Shown: positions 37,429 to 51,611, counted from the first letter of the stretch. The stretch is 63,093 nt of DNA from Polysphondylium violaceum (GCA_000277445.1 AJWJ01000076.1:1-63093); one strand, 5' to 3'. Made by a program: numbers and translations. The notes: generated by a model from the sequence alone, not told the origin.

Positions 37429-40400
37429 TTAAGCAAAGTATGAAGGAGAGACAATAGTAGAACGCATAGATTCAATTTGATCATCATTGAAAGCTACTAT
37501 ATCCTCTTCCCAAGAGTCCTTATGAGTTCTCCAAAATTCAGAAATTGTAGCACTAGCAGTAGATCTAAAATTACCAGCATTTGCATGAATAGCGAGTTGT
37601 TCCAAGACTTGAGGGAAATATTGTGGAATACTATAGGGACTAGATAAAATAATAGCTGAAAGAATTAAAATATTTGAATGTTTCTCATTATTTGTAATTT
37701 TTGGATCCTTTAAATTCTTAATTGAATTTGACTATAATGGAAAAAATAAAAAAGAGTTAATATATATTTATATATATATAATAATAATAATAATAATAAA
37801 AATTTAAATTATAATTATAATAATTAATATTTATAATACATTACAATTAAAGTTTCAATAGTTTTAGGATTTTTATAAGAGATCAAAATGGAAGCCAAAG
37901 TAGTTTTAGCATGTTCTCTTACTTCAATTTGAGAGTCTTTAATTTGAGTTAAAACCATATCAATGATTGTATCTATTTGATTTTGATTTAAATAAAAAGA
38001 GTGATTAAAGAAAAACAATTGAAGAAAAGGGGAAACAGAACTTCTAACCTTCCAACTGGTGTTATTGATAGTGTAGGTTGAGATTGTATTTAAAATTGAA
38101 TCTATAATAGAGTGATCCAAATAGAATTCCAAAGACATTTTATAATTACAAATGAGAGCATGTTTAGAGATATCAACGACTTTGTCAGTGACTGTAGTTT
38201 GAGCGTATTTGATCAAAAGAGGTGATATTCTATGGAGTACAGAAAAGGAGCCTTTGATAGTACAATAATGAATAAAAGAACAGAGATTATCTTTGATAGA
38301 GTTTTTAGTCTCTAAAGCCAAATCAGGATCTTCCAATTGTAATAAAAGAGATTTTACAAAGTCGATTGATTCATGTTTTGTTATTGGAGGATAGACTTGG
38401 AAATTTGATTCATAAATAATGATAAAGAACAATAGTCTTTGGGCTTCATCTCTTATTTGTTTGTATGGTTTTGAAAACTCCTCTTTGACAATGGTTAGAG
38501 TTTTGTGAAGTAAAAACTCTGATCTCCAAGCTACCTCTAATAAGAGTGCCTTTATAAAACGTAATGATTTTGAAGTGGACAAGATATTTGTAGGACTATA
38601 GTAATTTGTAAAGAGACAATCTGTTAGCCAACAAATTCTTTCATATTTGAAACCATTACACATATATCTGATACAGGTTGCCCAAATTTCAGTTGCTTCA
38701 TTTGAGCAGAGTGCAAGATTATTAATTAATATCTTTGACATGTATTGAATGACTTGATCTCTTTTTTCAAAATCAATGCCGCAAACAAATCTACCAAGAC
38801 CTGCAAGGATTTCTGCCAATAAATATACATCTTCTTTATCGGTTTTGGTTTTAAGAATTTCAATGTGTGGTTTGATGGTTTCAAAGAATTCACCATTTGT
38901 AATTAAAAAACAAGAGTGGAACAACTTTGCAGCATAGATTTTAAAACTGGATGTTGATGTCAATATGTTTCTCGTGTTTGGCCAAAATGTATTAATACGT
39001 TTCTTTGATATTTCAGAGCTAAAGGTACTTCCAATACTATCTTCATGATCCATTGCCATTAATTTCAATATTTGTTCCAAACGATTGGGATGTTTGATGA
39101 AATATTCTGTTAAAATTGGTTTAAATGATAATGCTAATTTTTCACTAATCTTTTGGGTGTATTCATTATTAGCTCTTGGATACTCTTGTCCATAAAACTT
39201 TTCAAAAACTAATTCTCTATAGTTGTCTGTCAAATGATTCTTTTCTCCAAAATATGAAAAATAGTTTAATCTATATTATTATTATTAATAATTGTTATTG
39301 TTAATTTTTTATACTATTGTTTATGGTACCATAAACATATATATTGAATAATCTAATATACATACGAAATAATTCTACTAACTGAATGATCAGAAGTAAA
39401 GTTATCAAGTAAAACAGAAAAGGTTTCTTTAACAAGACTGAAATATTTTTCATAGATTAATATAGGTTGTCTATGAACATTGATATCCTCAATCAACATT
39501 GCTGTTATTAAAAATAAAAATAAAACAACTGAAAAATGATCTTCCCAATTAAATCCATCTGTTTTCTTGTTTGTTTTATAAATCTCTATAAATTTATGAA
39601 TCTATAATTATATTATTAATATTTTATAAATAAAGATTTGTATAAATAATATACTTACAAGAAAATCTAAAGAATTGATATTTTCATTTGATTTTTTATC
39701 AATAAATTCTTTGGCTTGATTTAATATTTCAGCTGTTACAACCTTTGAATGACCATTAATCATATCTTGAGAATAACTTAATTGAATAGGTGTAATTACT
39801 GCCAATGATAAGAGAGAATTTTTAATTGTATCAAATGTTTCTCTAGTAGTTGTCTATTTAATAATTATTGTATTATTAATATCTATATACCTATATCTAT
39901 AGATATAACTATACTTACTTTAAACCTATTACCAATTGGAGTAAAAACAAAAGGAACAATATTTTTCAAAAAAGTCCAATTTGATCTAAGTTTTTTAATG
40001 AAAATATTATAACCCATTAAATGAACGATACCCTTTACCTCTTCATCAGAATTTAATTTCATTAATCTATCCATACATAATGGCATTATTTCAGAAAGAG
40101 TGGAAGGATAATGAGAAAACATAGTTGATAGTGAAGTTTGACCTTGAATTCTAACTTCTCTATATCTATGAGTTGATAATCTAAACAAATCAAAAATAGC
40201 ATCTCTTGAAATAGCTGTAAGTTTTAATGAATTGAAATAAAGCTTTTGTCTATTTAAATGATAGTGATGAGATTTAAATACTATATATTTATAAACAGAT
40301 ATATTAATATAAAATGATCATATATATGTAATATATTATAAACTTACCAAAAATATTTCTAGTTTTTAATTGTTTATGATTTTTCCATTTATCAAATAAA

Positions 40401-40922
40401 GAAGTAGAGGTTTTTGGCATAATATCAGATTTACCAAAGAATAGTACATTGTACAGTTTTGAAATTTGTTTGAGAATTGAAACTTCTTCATTCTTGTTTG
40501 ATTCAATAAAGCTTAATAAGGAATGAATTGTATAGAAAATAGATTCCTTTAAATGATTAAAGCTTTGAATAAATATTTGACCATGTTCTGGATGTAAATA
40601 TTTTAATTGATATCTAAATGATGTACTGGTTGGATGAGTTTCAGTGACTGCACTTGAATCTTGTAAAATAAATGTACTTGATCTAATGATATTGTGAATG
40701 ATCTTTAATTCATTTAAAATCTTCATACGATCAAAATTGTTATTCTTTTCATCTGGTTTCAATGTTTCAATGTATTGTTTAAATTGAATACATCTTTGAT
40801 TTAAATACTTATCAATTAAAATTCTAGTAAATTCAATTTCTTTTTCTCCCTAGAATATAAAATAAATAAAAAAGATTAATATTTATATATATAATATTAA
40901 TAATAATAATAATAAAAATAAC

Positions 40923-41012
<90 letters not shown>

Positions 41013-42348
41013 TCATTATACATACAGGTTGGAACCATTCAATATTTTTAACATATTCTTTATCAGTTGTACCCCAAAATTCAATATGATTTTCTTGTAA
41101 ATTAAAAATATCCAATGGTACAGATCTATTATTATTTGGATAATATCTTGAAAGAGAAAAGATAAGTTTTCTAATTACTTTTGAAGTCTCCTTGATGATA
41201 ACTTTGTTATTGGATGATAATAAGACATTGAATATTTCAATTAGAGTATCTTGGAACTCAATCAAACCACTGTTGCCCTTGTATAATAAATAGCCAATCA
41301 AAGATATATACCATTTGTACTCTTGTTCATTTAAATCACGAATATGATACTTGTGATCGTGTTTATACAATATTTTGCCAATCAACATTGGTAAAATGGT
41401 TGAAATTGATTTCACTGGATTTCTAAATGTAGATGCTTTTAGAAATTCACCAAATTGTTTATAGTAATCTGGTTCAAATGTTTTAGTGAAAAATTCCAAT
41501 AATCTCTTTAAAATGGCATCATAAATTTCATCTGAAGTTTGGCAAAAGAATGTTTCCAATGTCTCACGAAGGAATACTCCTGGTGGCATTTCTCTTTTTT
41601 TACCAGACAATTCATTTTTAGTTGATGCTTGTAATATCTTTATTAAAATATTATATTAAGTATTAATATTAATGTATATCTATTATATATAATAACTTAC
41701 AAAATCTAAAACTTTATCAACAAATAATAAAGACCAATCAAGAAAAGATGCAGTTGACATTGTAGTAGAAACTAAAAATTCATCATCACTTGTTAATTTA
41801 TAATTATTTTCATTATTTAAAATTACACATGAAAATAATCCTAAAATAATTAATTATCCAGATATTAATATATACGATATAATTTAATATAATTTATAAA
41901 AATACATTACTATTAAAAAATTTAAAAGCAGCAGAAGCTTTGTTTGGATAAATTGGATCAATTGATTTAATATTTAATTCCATAAAATTATAGACATGAG
42001 TTTTACCTTCAGGGAAATCCTTATGAGTAATCATTGGATGTAAACAAGTAGATATTACCTCAATACCACTAATAAGTCTATTAATCTCTTCCTTATCAAT
42101 TGCATTATAAAACTTGTCTATAATTTTAGAGAAAACAAAATTTGGTAAAACATCTATATATTATAATAAAATTGAATTAATTTTAAATAATAATAATAAT
42201 ATTAAATTTATAATTACTTACATGCAAGTTCTTTAATCATTTTACAAATACTTAAAATATTATGTTTTTTCTTTGAATATAAAATATTAATTAAAGATGG
42301 AAAAACTGTTTCGACAATATCTAATAAAATATCTTGGTCAAATGGTTC

Positions 42349-42386
<38 letters not shown>

Positions 42387-43770
42387 TTAATATTAATATT
42401 AATAATAATAATTAAGAGAATTAATAATTATATAATTAATAATAATATATATAATACTTACTAAGTAAATTTCTTTTTAAAGTATGAAATAAAATTGAAG
42501 CAACAAACTCAATTAATTCTTCAGACCAACTCCCTTGATTGCTTGGATGAAAATATACAGAGAATTTTGTCATAAAGTTTTTAAAGTAAACGAGATTGAT
42601 ATCGTTTTTATCATGTTTTGGTAATAGATAAGCAAGTGCTTTACCAATACAAGTGTATTCATACTTTGGTTCATTGTTATTCATTGAAAATGATTCTGGT
42701 ATCTTTTGTTTGGCAGGTTTCAAATATTCCATGCTTGAAGATGCAACGGCAAGATCAAATATTCTAACGATATTAGAGTACAACAATGGTAACAATGGAT
42801 TAAAATCAATCAATGGAGAGTGTTTTATAATTCTAGAGAAAAGAGAAATCCATCTTTCATCCCATTCTCTTGTGAATTCAATCCATGTCCAAGTATTTTT
42901 AATGTGTTCTTCAAGCCATTTGGGTAACTCTGTTTCATTGATCATATGGTGAGTTGGTAAAAAGTAAGAGAGGATATGAACACCAAAAAATACATGATTT
43001 GAATGCGGTACAAAGTAGAGTTGTGCTTGCTGTCTAATCTCTGATTCTGATTTTGCATTGAAAAATGGTTTTGAATTGATGATCAATAAATTCAATATTT
43101 TGACAAACTTGGAATTATCAAGACCCATTACAGACACTGGTCTTTGATATGGATCAATTGCATTTAATGTTGAAAATACTTCATACAATGGTCTCCATTC
43201 AATTGATAATTCTATTACCTTTTTACCCCTCCTAATTTGGTTTTAATTAATTAATTAATGAATGAATATAAATATAAATATAAATATAATAAATATAATA
43301 AAATATACAATAATAACATACAATAATAATAAAGTTAAAAAAGAGGTGATTGGAGTATCTTGTCTATATTGATAAAATAAAGAGAAAAAGACGTCAATCA
43401 AGTGATGATAATCCTCTTTTAGAAATGGATAACCAAGATATAATAGTAAATGTCTAAATTGTTTAATTGCTTTTTTAACGCCACCTAAATCACCAACAGC
43501 AACAGACCAATCTAAACATTTCATTGTATCCTGAAACATTTTACGATCAGATTCTTCAACATCATCTTTATATTTTGGTGGTATAAGATAATTGGTCTTT
43601 GTACGATATGTTTCCAAGATCTCTTTGTTTGTTGATCTATTTTTACTTTTGAAATATTCACTCTTTTTATAAATCCCATAAGCTGTTTGTTCAAAATCTT
43701 TTAAATCAAATGAAACATGACTATTTATTGTTGATTGTGGTGGATTTGTTGTCATTATTTCTTCTTTCAT
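37429..43770 (-). CDS. psmE4: Proteasome activator PA200/Blm10 (PSME4)
   Basis: Large HEAT-repeat cap that binds the 20S proteasome and opens its gate. I could join 12 exons in one frame: 43322-43770, 42462-43231, 42222-42347, 41911-42153, 41701-41840, 41026-41637, 40348-40849, 39919-40280, 39659-39853, 39366-39601, 37845-39270 and 37429-37731. The product is about 1787 aa, close to the 1800-1850 of animals and plants. Conserved blocks include VFFGVHILSYFLPTHHM, WTWIEFTREWDERWISLFSR, VRIQGQTSLSTMFSHYP and INTFWPNTRNIL. The C-terminus SPSYFA matches the HbYX-type tail (YYA in yeast and human) that docks into alpha-subunit pockets. Intron 6 holds an ATA/TAT trinucleotide run of about 110 nt. 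The first ATG of the frame was chosen. A second ATG lies five codons on. Confidence 0.93.
40900..41011. repeat. AAT trinucleotide microsatellite inside a PA200 intron
   Basis: About 110 nt of almost pure AAT/ATA repeat in the 176-nt intron between exons 6 and 7 of the PA200 gene. If read in frame it would encode only Tyr, so it is clearly intronic. It is likely to vary in length between strains. Confidence 0.9.
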
Positions 43771-44236
43771 TTTATTTTAACGAGAAAAAAAAAAAATGAA
43801 TATAATAATTTAAAACTTGAGCTATGCGTGTGTATTTATATGTGTGCAGAGATATGTAAGTGTGTGAAGATAAGTTTGTTTTCTATATTTATATTGTTTG
43901 TTGTTTTGTATCTGATTGTATTTATATTAATGTAATTTTTCTATCTATAGTGATGAAGTTGATGCAAAAATAATAAATAACCCTTTGGAATGCAAAAATT
44001 AAAAAAAAATTAAATTTAATTTTTTTAAAAAAAAAAATTTAGCAAACATATATTTTGGGTGTGGTGTGATTCATTAAGGCCACATTTGCCGTAAAGATTA
44101 TGATAAATTGAGTCATTACAATTTAAATATAATTTAAAAGACATTACTCTTTAGAGACAGATTTTTAAAAGAATTTTACAAATTTATTAATAAACAACAT
44201 ATGATGACAGATGTTTTGATAGAGATATAGATATAT
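43771..44236. other. Intergenic region between tandem minus-strand genes
   Basis: About 465 bp upstream of the PA200 gene, A/T-rich with T and A runs around 43999-44040. No gene seen. Confidence 0.4.
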
Positions 44237-44327
44237 TTATCCATTGACTTGATGTTTTGATGCAACTGATGTGGCTGTTGTGGTTGGTGCATCTACGAGC
44301 TATAGAAAGCAATGGGTGGTATTAGTA

Positions 44328-44365
<38 letters not shown>

Positions 44366-45134
44366 TTTGTTGTAAAAAATATTTCATAATCATAATTACG
44401 TACTTGAGCAGCTAAATCAATACCAATTTCATCTAAAACTTGATTTAAAATTTCTTCAGTTTGTTCTTCTTCACCATCTTGTTCCATGACAGAATCCATA
44501 GTATCGTTCATCATCTCTTCTTTCATATCCATTTTATCTGATTGTTGTTCAAACTCCATCATAATCTTTGTAAATTGTGGAAGATTCATTTGTCTATTCA
44601 TCACAACCATTGCTTTGGTTACTCCCTTCATAGCTTCAGCCATAGCTTGAGTAGATTGTAATGTCTATATAATGTTTTTTTTGTCAATATCTTTTGAGAT
44701 GATAGATAGATAGATAGATAGATAAATAATAGTAATTGTAATAAAAAAGATAAATACTTGAATTCTTAAACTAACAGCTTGTAACTGAGTTTTCATTTCA
44801 TAAAACTTTTGAATATGATATCTAGTTCTAACTAAATCTTTTGCCATAATTTTTGCAGAGTTCTAGAAAGTTTTAATATTGAAATTGGTATTAATAATTA
44901 TCATTCATTTTTCATTATTATCATCATCATCATTTATTATTATTATTATTAATACTATTGTCTATATACCATTTGACCTTGTTTAGCCATTTTCTTTATA
45001 TCTATAATAATCTTTTTTTCTTGATTTTGTAAATTAACTCTTTCACGATCTATTTCTCTCATTGATTTATTAAGAGATCTTTGATTTTCTCTAAGAACTT
45101 CTTTTGGAGTTTTAGTTTTACCAAATAAAAACAT
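44237..45134 (-). CDS. chmp2a: ESCRT-III subunit, CHMP2/Vps2 family
   Basis: Membrane-remodelling subunit of ESCRT-III that works in endosome sorting and cytokinesis and is taken apart by Vps4. Exons 44970-45134, 44758-44862, 44404-44664 and 44237-44299 give about 197 aa. The Snf7 core is clear: MFLFGKTKTPKEVLRENQRS (basic helix 1), LNKSMREIDRERVNLQNQE, MAKDLVRTRYHIQKFYEMKT, MAEAMKGVTKAMVVMNRQMN, then the acidic EEILNQVLDEIGIDLAAQ shared with CHMP2A. The protein ends 20 residues later (LVDAPTTTATSV...HQVNG) without the C-terminal LxxRLxxLR-type MIM1 helix that binds Vps4 in human CHMP2A. Either the tail is truly shortened, or a further 3' exon is missed. Confidence 0.88.
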
Positions 45135-45397
45135 GATTATCTGTATATATATGTATATTGAGGGGTATTAAATAAATAGTCGAAATAGAAATGATATATA
45201 AACACAAAAATTTAATATAGTTTTTGAAGAAGTGGGGGGAGAAAATAAAAAAAAAAATAAACAAAAATAAATAAAAAATAATTTTCAAAAAAAAACATCT
45301 CTTTGCAATCCAAGATATTTTTACAGCTATTCTTATATAAATAGGAATAATTGATACAACAAATAAAACATATTCTTTATTTGATAGAAATAAAACA

Positions 45398-47106
45398 TTA
45401 ATGAACAATTTTTGGTTTAGAGCCAGTTGGTTTAATTTTAATATTTAAAAGACATGGTAATTCAACTTGATTACTAGTGATTTGTTGACAGATACGATCG
45501 ATATCGACAAGATTATCTAAATAAAAACCAGGACAACCAAAGGCTTCAATAATCTTTTCATAGTGGGTATCAAATGATAAAGATGTTGGAGGTAGAGATA
45601 GGGCTGCTGATCGAGTAGACTCGTGATATTTTGGATCTTCCATTGATTCTAATCCTTCATAGATACCATTGTTGTTTAATACTATAAATACAATGGGTAA
45701 ATGATAACGTTTGGCAACTTCAACTTCCATTGCACTGAAACCAAATGCACTGTCACCTTGAACACACACTACTTTTTGTTGCGGACAAACAATCGCTGCT
45801 GCAATAGCGTAGCCAACACCAACACCCATTGTACCCAATGTACCTGCATCTAATCTACAACGTGGTCTATTGTGAGTGATACACAATCTACCAATGTCCA
45901 TAGTGTTGGCACCTTCATTGACAAATATTGTTTGTTCGGCATCAAAGAGTTTTGAACAAACCAATTGGTTATAGACTTGATGATAGGTAAGATAATCGGT
46001 TGTATTGATTTGTGGTTGTTTTAATAATTGTAATAATAATTTGGATTTTGATTCAATTTCTGGTTTTAGTTGACTCCACCATTCTTGATAGCCATTGTTA
46101 TTATTATTATTATTATTATGATTTGACCAAGATTGATTTAATTGTAATAAAAATTGATTTATATCATTTTGAATACCAATGGTTGGTACAATGTTTACAT
46201 TTGATTTTGATTCATTGGCATCGATATCGATGATTATAAATTTAACATTTGATGAAAATGTTGGACTTGAACCAAAATTAAACATCCAATTCATTCTGGC
46301 ACCCAAAACGAGTATAGTATCGGCATTTTTAAGTGCAAATGATCTTGCAGCACTAACTACATACTCACTATCATCGGCAATCAATCCTTTACCCATTGGT
46401 GAGGGTAGGAATGGAATTTTAGATTGACTGACAAATTGGCCAAGTTGATCTTCACATCTAGCCAATGATGCTCCTTTTCCACCAATGATCAATGGTTTTT
46501 TACTAGATTTTAAAAGTTGAATGGTGGAATCAATCAATGGTTGTTCAATTGGTTCTTTGGCAACACTAATATTTGCCATTGGCATTGGTGTTGGAATTTC
46601 AACAGATTTTGAATGAATTACGTTGGTTGGCAATTGAATATAAACGGGACCTGGTCTACCATGGACAGATGTTTCAATGGCTTCTTTTAAAATATCTGGA
46701 AATTGATTGATATCAATGACATTGAATGATTTCTTACAATAACAAGTGGATAGTTTTAATTGCTCTGCCTCTTGAAAAGCACCTTTACCAATATCATTGG
46801 TACTAATGGAAGAAGAAAGTAAAATCATTGGCCAACCATTTGACATTGCATTCAAAACACCAGCCAGAGCATGAACCATACCAGGACCACTGACAGTCAT
46901 ACAAATAGATGGTTTAGCACTCAAGTATCCAGCCACACTTGATGCATAGCTACAACTTTGTTCATTTCTAAATCCATAAAATTCAATACCCTCTTTTTGT
47001 AATGCATATGCAATTGGTGTAATTGGGACACCCACAATACCAAATACTTTGGATATAGAATTAATATTGTTTGCTATTGTTCTTGCAATAAACTCTGTTC
47101 CTAATA

Positions 47107-47139
<33 letters not shown>

Positions 47140-47143
47140 TCAT
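45398..47143 (-). CDS. hacl1: 2-hydroxyacyl-CoA lyase (ThDP enzyme)
   Basis: Thiamine-diphosphate enzyme that cleaves 2-hydroxyacyl-CoAs to formyl-CoA and a shortened aldehyde during alpha-oxidation of 3-methyl-branched (phytanic) or 2-hydroxy fatty acids. It is related to oxalyl-CoA decarboxylase. One exon, 581 aa, standard length. The N-terminal PYR domain has the activating Glu in GFRNEQSCSYASS and CMTVSGPGMVHA. The central domain has KKPLIIGGKGAS. The C-terminal PP domain has the ThDP/Mg motif beginning GDSAFGFSAMEVEVAKRY and closing with LNNNGIYEG. A short N-terminal Thr run precedes the domain. The C-terminus is KPKIVH, which is not a standard PTS1, so peroxisomal import, expected for the family, is not obvious from the sequence. 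Confidence 0.92.
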
Positions 47144-48193
<1,050 letters not shown>

Positions 48194-48541
48194 TGAATGA
48201 ATGAATGAATATGATGTAATGTTTTATTTTTATCTATATATATACATTTATTAATTAGTAGTAGTAAATGTTGGCTTTGTTGTTGTGATGTAAATAAATT
48301 AATCAAATCAAAACTTGCTACTACTATATCATTGCCTCATCTTTTATTGTGTGAGGTTTTATCTTTCTTTAAGATACCTAAGTACCACTATTGCCCTAAT
48401 TTGTGTTTTTGTATTTGTCCACATGAAATTTCAGATTCAAAATCGTGTGATGATGAGCTTAGTTGATTTTTTTTTTATTGTTTTTTTTTTATTTTTTCAT
48501 TTTTCATTATTCTATTCTTTATTACCACCAACACATAAAAC
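48194..48541. other. Intergenic region Rab4-COQ4
   Basis: About 350 bp, starting with a short ATGA repeat after the Rab4 stop and including T-rich stretches before COQ4. No other gene seen. Confidence 0.4.
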
Positions 48542-49399
48542 ATGTTTAAAATAAATAATTTAAAGATAATAAAAGAATACTCTGTCTATAGACATCCTAA
48601 ATTATATAATATAAATTCAACAACAACAACAACAACAATATTGCATAAAAATGATCAACAACAAATAATAAATAAAAAAGGATATACAACAACCACAACA
48701 ACAAATAAAAATAAAATACAAAACAATTTATTTCAAAAAGTATTGTTAACATTTGGTAGTGCAATAGTTGCATTTCATAATCCAGCCAGAGGTGATATGG
48801 TTGCAACATTGGGTGAAGTTACAGGGGGATGTGCGATAAAGAAAATAAAAGAAAACATGAAATCAGATCCAATTGGTAGAGAGATACTATTGACAAGACC
48901 AAGAATATTGGAATCAACTTATCCTGCAAATTTACATTTACTACCAGAGACAACATTTGGAGGTGCCTATTATAAATGGATGAAGGGACATGGATTCTCA
49001 CCCGACGAAAGAACACAAGTTAGAATGATTGAAGACGATGAAGATGCCTATGTTATGCAGAGATATAGGGAAGTACATGATTTTTGGCATGTTTTATCAG
49101 GAATTGATATCAGTGTACATGGTGAGATTGCAGTGAAATGGTTGGAAATGATTCAAACAGGTTTACCAAGTACTGCATTGAGTTCCTTTGTTGGTCCACT
49201 CAGTGTTTCATGGCAAGATAAAAAGGAATTGATCAACGATATGATTCCATGGGCTATTAGATGCGGTAGAAATTGTAAACCTTTAATGAATATAAAGTAT
49301 GAAGATTATTGGGAAACAGATTTAAATGAATTTAGAAAGATTTTAAATTTTGAACCTTATATTTCATCAAACAACAATAATAGTAATAAGAACGAATAA
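48542..49399 (+). CDS. coq4: Ubiquinone biosynthesis protein COQ4, mitochondrial
   Basis: Matrix-side protein of the inner mitochondrial membrane needed for assembly of the CoQ synthesis complex. It has recently been tied to C1 decarboxylation/hydroxylation of the ring. One exon, 285 aa. The first 50-60 residues are basic and rich in Asn/Thr, suiting a mitochondrial presequence. The core starts [20 protein letters not shown] and [12 protein letters not shown]. The family's metal motif H-D-x2-H-x11-E is intact at His179, Asp180, His183 and Glu195 ([17 protein letters not shown]). [21 protein letters not shown] near the end matches the conserved C-terminal block. The tail is Asn-rich. Confidence 0.95.
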   Translation: MFKINNLKIIKEYSVYRHPKLYNINSTTTTTTILHKNDQQQIINKKGYTTTTTTNKNKIQNNLFQKVLLTFGSAIVAFHNPARGDMVATLGEVTGGCAIKKIKENMKSDPIGREILLTRPRILESTYPANLHLLPETTFGGAYYKWMKGHGFSPDERTQVRMIEDDEDAYVMQRYREVHDFWHVLSGIDISVHGEIAVKWLEMIQTGLPSTALSSFVGPLSVSWQDKKELINDMIPWAIRCGRNCKPLMNIKYEDYWETDLNEFRKILNFEPYISSNNNNSNKNE

Positions 49400-49813
49400 T
49401 AATAATAAATCATTCAACCCTCATCTTTTTATTTATTTAATCGTATGATATCGTATAGTTTATATATCCTTTGTGAATAACCATTGTCATAGGTCTTTAG
49501 TTTAAAAAAAAAAATAATAAAGACAATTGTGGGGCACCTGACATGAGTAATAAACTCTTACTCCTATAGATATGTTAACTATTAATAATCACTATTATTT
49601 TAATATTATCGCACAACACAGTTCCCTTATTTCCCTGTATACATAATGTTAGTGTAGATCTCGACAGATTTTTTTTACTTTTTTTTTTTTTTTTTTTTTT
49701 TCTTTAATTATTTTCATTTACATTTGTGAATTCTCAGTCAACTCTAAATTATATATTTAAATTAACAATAATATATATATATAGATATATTATATATAAT
49801 ATTTAAAACAAAG
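49400..49813. other. Intergenic region
   Basis: About 410 bp with a T tract of about 23 nt at 49678-49700 and TA-rich sequence next to the following start. No gene seen. Confidence 0.4.
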
Positions 49814-50338
49814 ATGCTTGACTTTATTCCAGAAGAAGTGACATGGGCCATTTTAATATTTATTATTATCTATTTACTTCGAGTGATTTTAACACCCAAA
49901 GAGATTGTAGTCCCACCAGTTAGACCCAAAAAACCAACTTATGAAAAGAGAGACTATTCATTAAGTGAAATTAAAAAATATGATGGTAATACAACAGGTG
50001 AACCAATATTTATAGCAATCAAAAATAAGATTTATGATGTTTCTGCAAAGAGTTCAACTTATGGTGCCGGTGGTAGTTATCATTTATTCTCTGGTAATGA
50101 TGCAACTGTTTGTCTTGCAAAGAGTTCATTTGAACAAGCAGATATCAATCAACCATGGTCTGAAGAATCAATTAAACAACTTAGTGCCGATCAACAAGAT
50201 ACTCTCAACAATTGGATTCAATTCTTTAGTGAAAGATATCCAATCGTTGGTAATGTTAAAGATGAAAATAGTGTTGTTGATAACGATGATAAACCAAAAA
50301 TTGAAGAAGTAGATGAAGATGAAAAGAAATCAAATTAA
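49814..50338 (+). CDS. Membrane-associated progesterone receptor component (PGRMC/MAPR), b5-like
   Basis: One-pass ER membrane protein with a cytochrome b5-like haem-binding fold of the MAPR class. In other eukaryotes it supports P450 enzymes and sterol synthesis. 174 aa, no intron. Residues 10-27 (TWAILIFIIIYLLRVILT) are the anchor. Residues about 46-150 are the domain: YSLSEIKKYDGN, EPIFIAIKNKIYDVS, STYGAGGSYHLFSGNDATVCLA, with Tyr residues where MAPR proteins ligate haem by Tyr rather than paired His. LNNWIQFFSERYPIVG closes the domain, followed by an acidic Asp/Glu tail. The length and order match human PGRMC1. Confidence 0.9.
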   Translation: MLDFIPEEVTWAILIFIIIYLLRVILTPKEIVVPPVRPKKPTYEKRDYSLSEIKKYDGNTTGEPIFIAIKNKIYDVSAKSSTYGAGGSYHLFSGNDATVCLAKSSFEQADINQPWSEESIKQLSADQQDTLNNWIQFFSERYPIVGNVKDENSVVDNDDKPKIEEVDEDEKKSN

Positions 50339-50386
50339 TTTAAATTCAATAAATATACAAAATACAAATACAATATATTTTCGTAA

Positions 50387-50418
50387 TAATGATGATGATG
50401 ATGATGATGATGATGATT
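50387..50418. repeat. GAT trinucleotide microsatellite
   Basis: About ten GAT/ATG repeats between the convergent PGRMC and RCL1 genes. Confidence 0.85.
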
Positions 50419-50430
50419 AATTTATTAAAT

Positions 50431-51611
50431 TTAAAAAGTAGTTCTTGCCATATTTTTAAATCCAATACCTAAACAAGTGAAAACAACAGTTTTAGAATCT
50501 TGATCAGGTTCAATTTTAAAAGTTACACCAAAGAAATCAAAAAGATTTCTAATATATTCAATAGTGTAGGGAGTAATTTTACCCAATCTAATCTTTGAAA
50601 TATCTTCTGGACAAAGTACCATAAATAATAGAGCTAAACTTTGATTATGACTATCTATACAACCACCATTATAAATCTCTTCCATCAAAGAGATGGCTGC
50701 TCTCTCACCCAATTCCTCTGGTGTTTCATTCTTTTCACCACTACCGCCCATACATTCTGCTGATAAACAACAACCTGTAGTGGTTTCAGCTACCAATGTC
50801 AATCCATAACCTGGTGAAAGACCAGATTCATTGCCTCTATAATGATCACTTGAAATATAAACATCTGGTGTAAATTCTAATAAAACTCCCTTGGCTTTAT
50901 CCAATACTCTATTTGGGAATTGTGGTGAAACACGAGTGGCATATGCAATACCACGAATTCTTCTAATCTTTCCTTCATCAACCAATTGAATGGCTTTTAA
51001 ACTTGGTACAATTGGACATTTAAAATTAACTGATCCTCCTCCATTGGGTGGTGCTCCACGTTTAATAATCTTTATATTTAATCCTTCTTCTAATCCAAAC
51101 TTTCTAATTACTGGTAATGTTGTTGTTCTAATGGTATCAATCTAATATTTATATACATATATGTGGTTGTGTTAATATATATGTTTTTAAGGTGATTATA
51201 ATTAATTATAATTATAATTATAATAGTAGTAACTATACATACAGTTAAATCAATATCATTATTTGTTATACCATTTAAAGTTACATCCAAAGGTACTTTT
51301 GCGAAAGGACCTAAACAAATGAGAGCTTCAACAAAATAGCTAATGCCTCGAGTTGTACCACATTCATGTGATATATTTTTACCACCAATAATAATACCAG
51401 GAACAAATGTTAGGGTAGTACCTGTTACATTGATATCAATCTTTGTACCATTTGTAATTTTATCAATCAAACGAAGAAATGATGCTTCATAATCTCTAAG
51501 ACCTGGCTTTTCATCTTGATCTCTAATATTTGTAATTCTAATTGGTCTACCGCTTAGAGTTGAACATATCACTCTTTGTCTAAAATGTGTTGATCCTTGA
51601 TATTTTAACAT
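50431..51611 (-). CDS. rcl1: RNA 3'-phosphate cyclase-like protein RCL1
   Basis: Nucleolar factor needed with BMS1 for the early cleavages of pre-18S rRNA. It belongs to the RNA cyclase fold but lacks cyclase activity in other species. Exons 51243-51611 and 50431-51141 give about 359 aa, the normal length. Signature stretches: LKYQGSTHFRQRVICSTLSG, ITNIRDQDEKPGLRDYEASF, TTLTFVPGIIIGG, GPFAKVPLDVTLNGIT, RGAPPNGGGSVNFKCP, LLEFTPDVYISSDHYRG, SPGYGLTLVAET. This wording is that of RCL1, not of the active RTCA cyclase: GSTHFRQR replaces the usual GGGQILR start. It converges with the PGRMC gene. Confidence 0.94.

Noticed and set aside
40900-41025. Poly-Tyr extension of a PA200 exon.
   Set aside because: It is intronic AAT repeat. 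The donor CCT|GTATGT at 41025 and the acceptor at 40850 keep the frame and family similarity.
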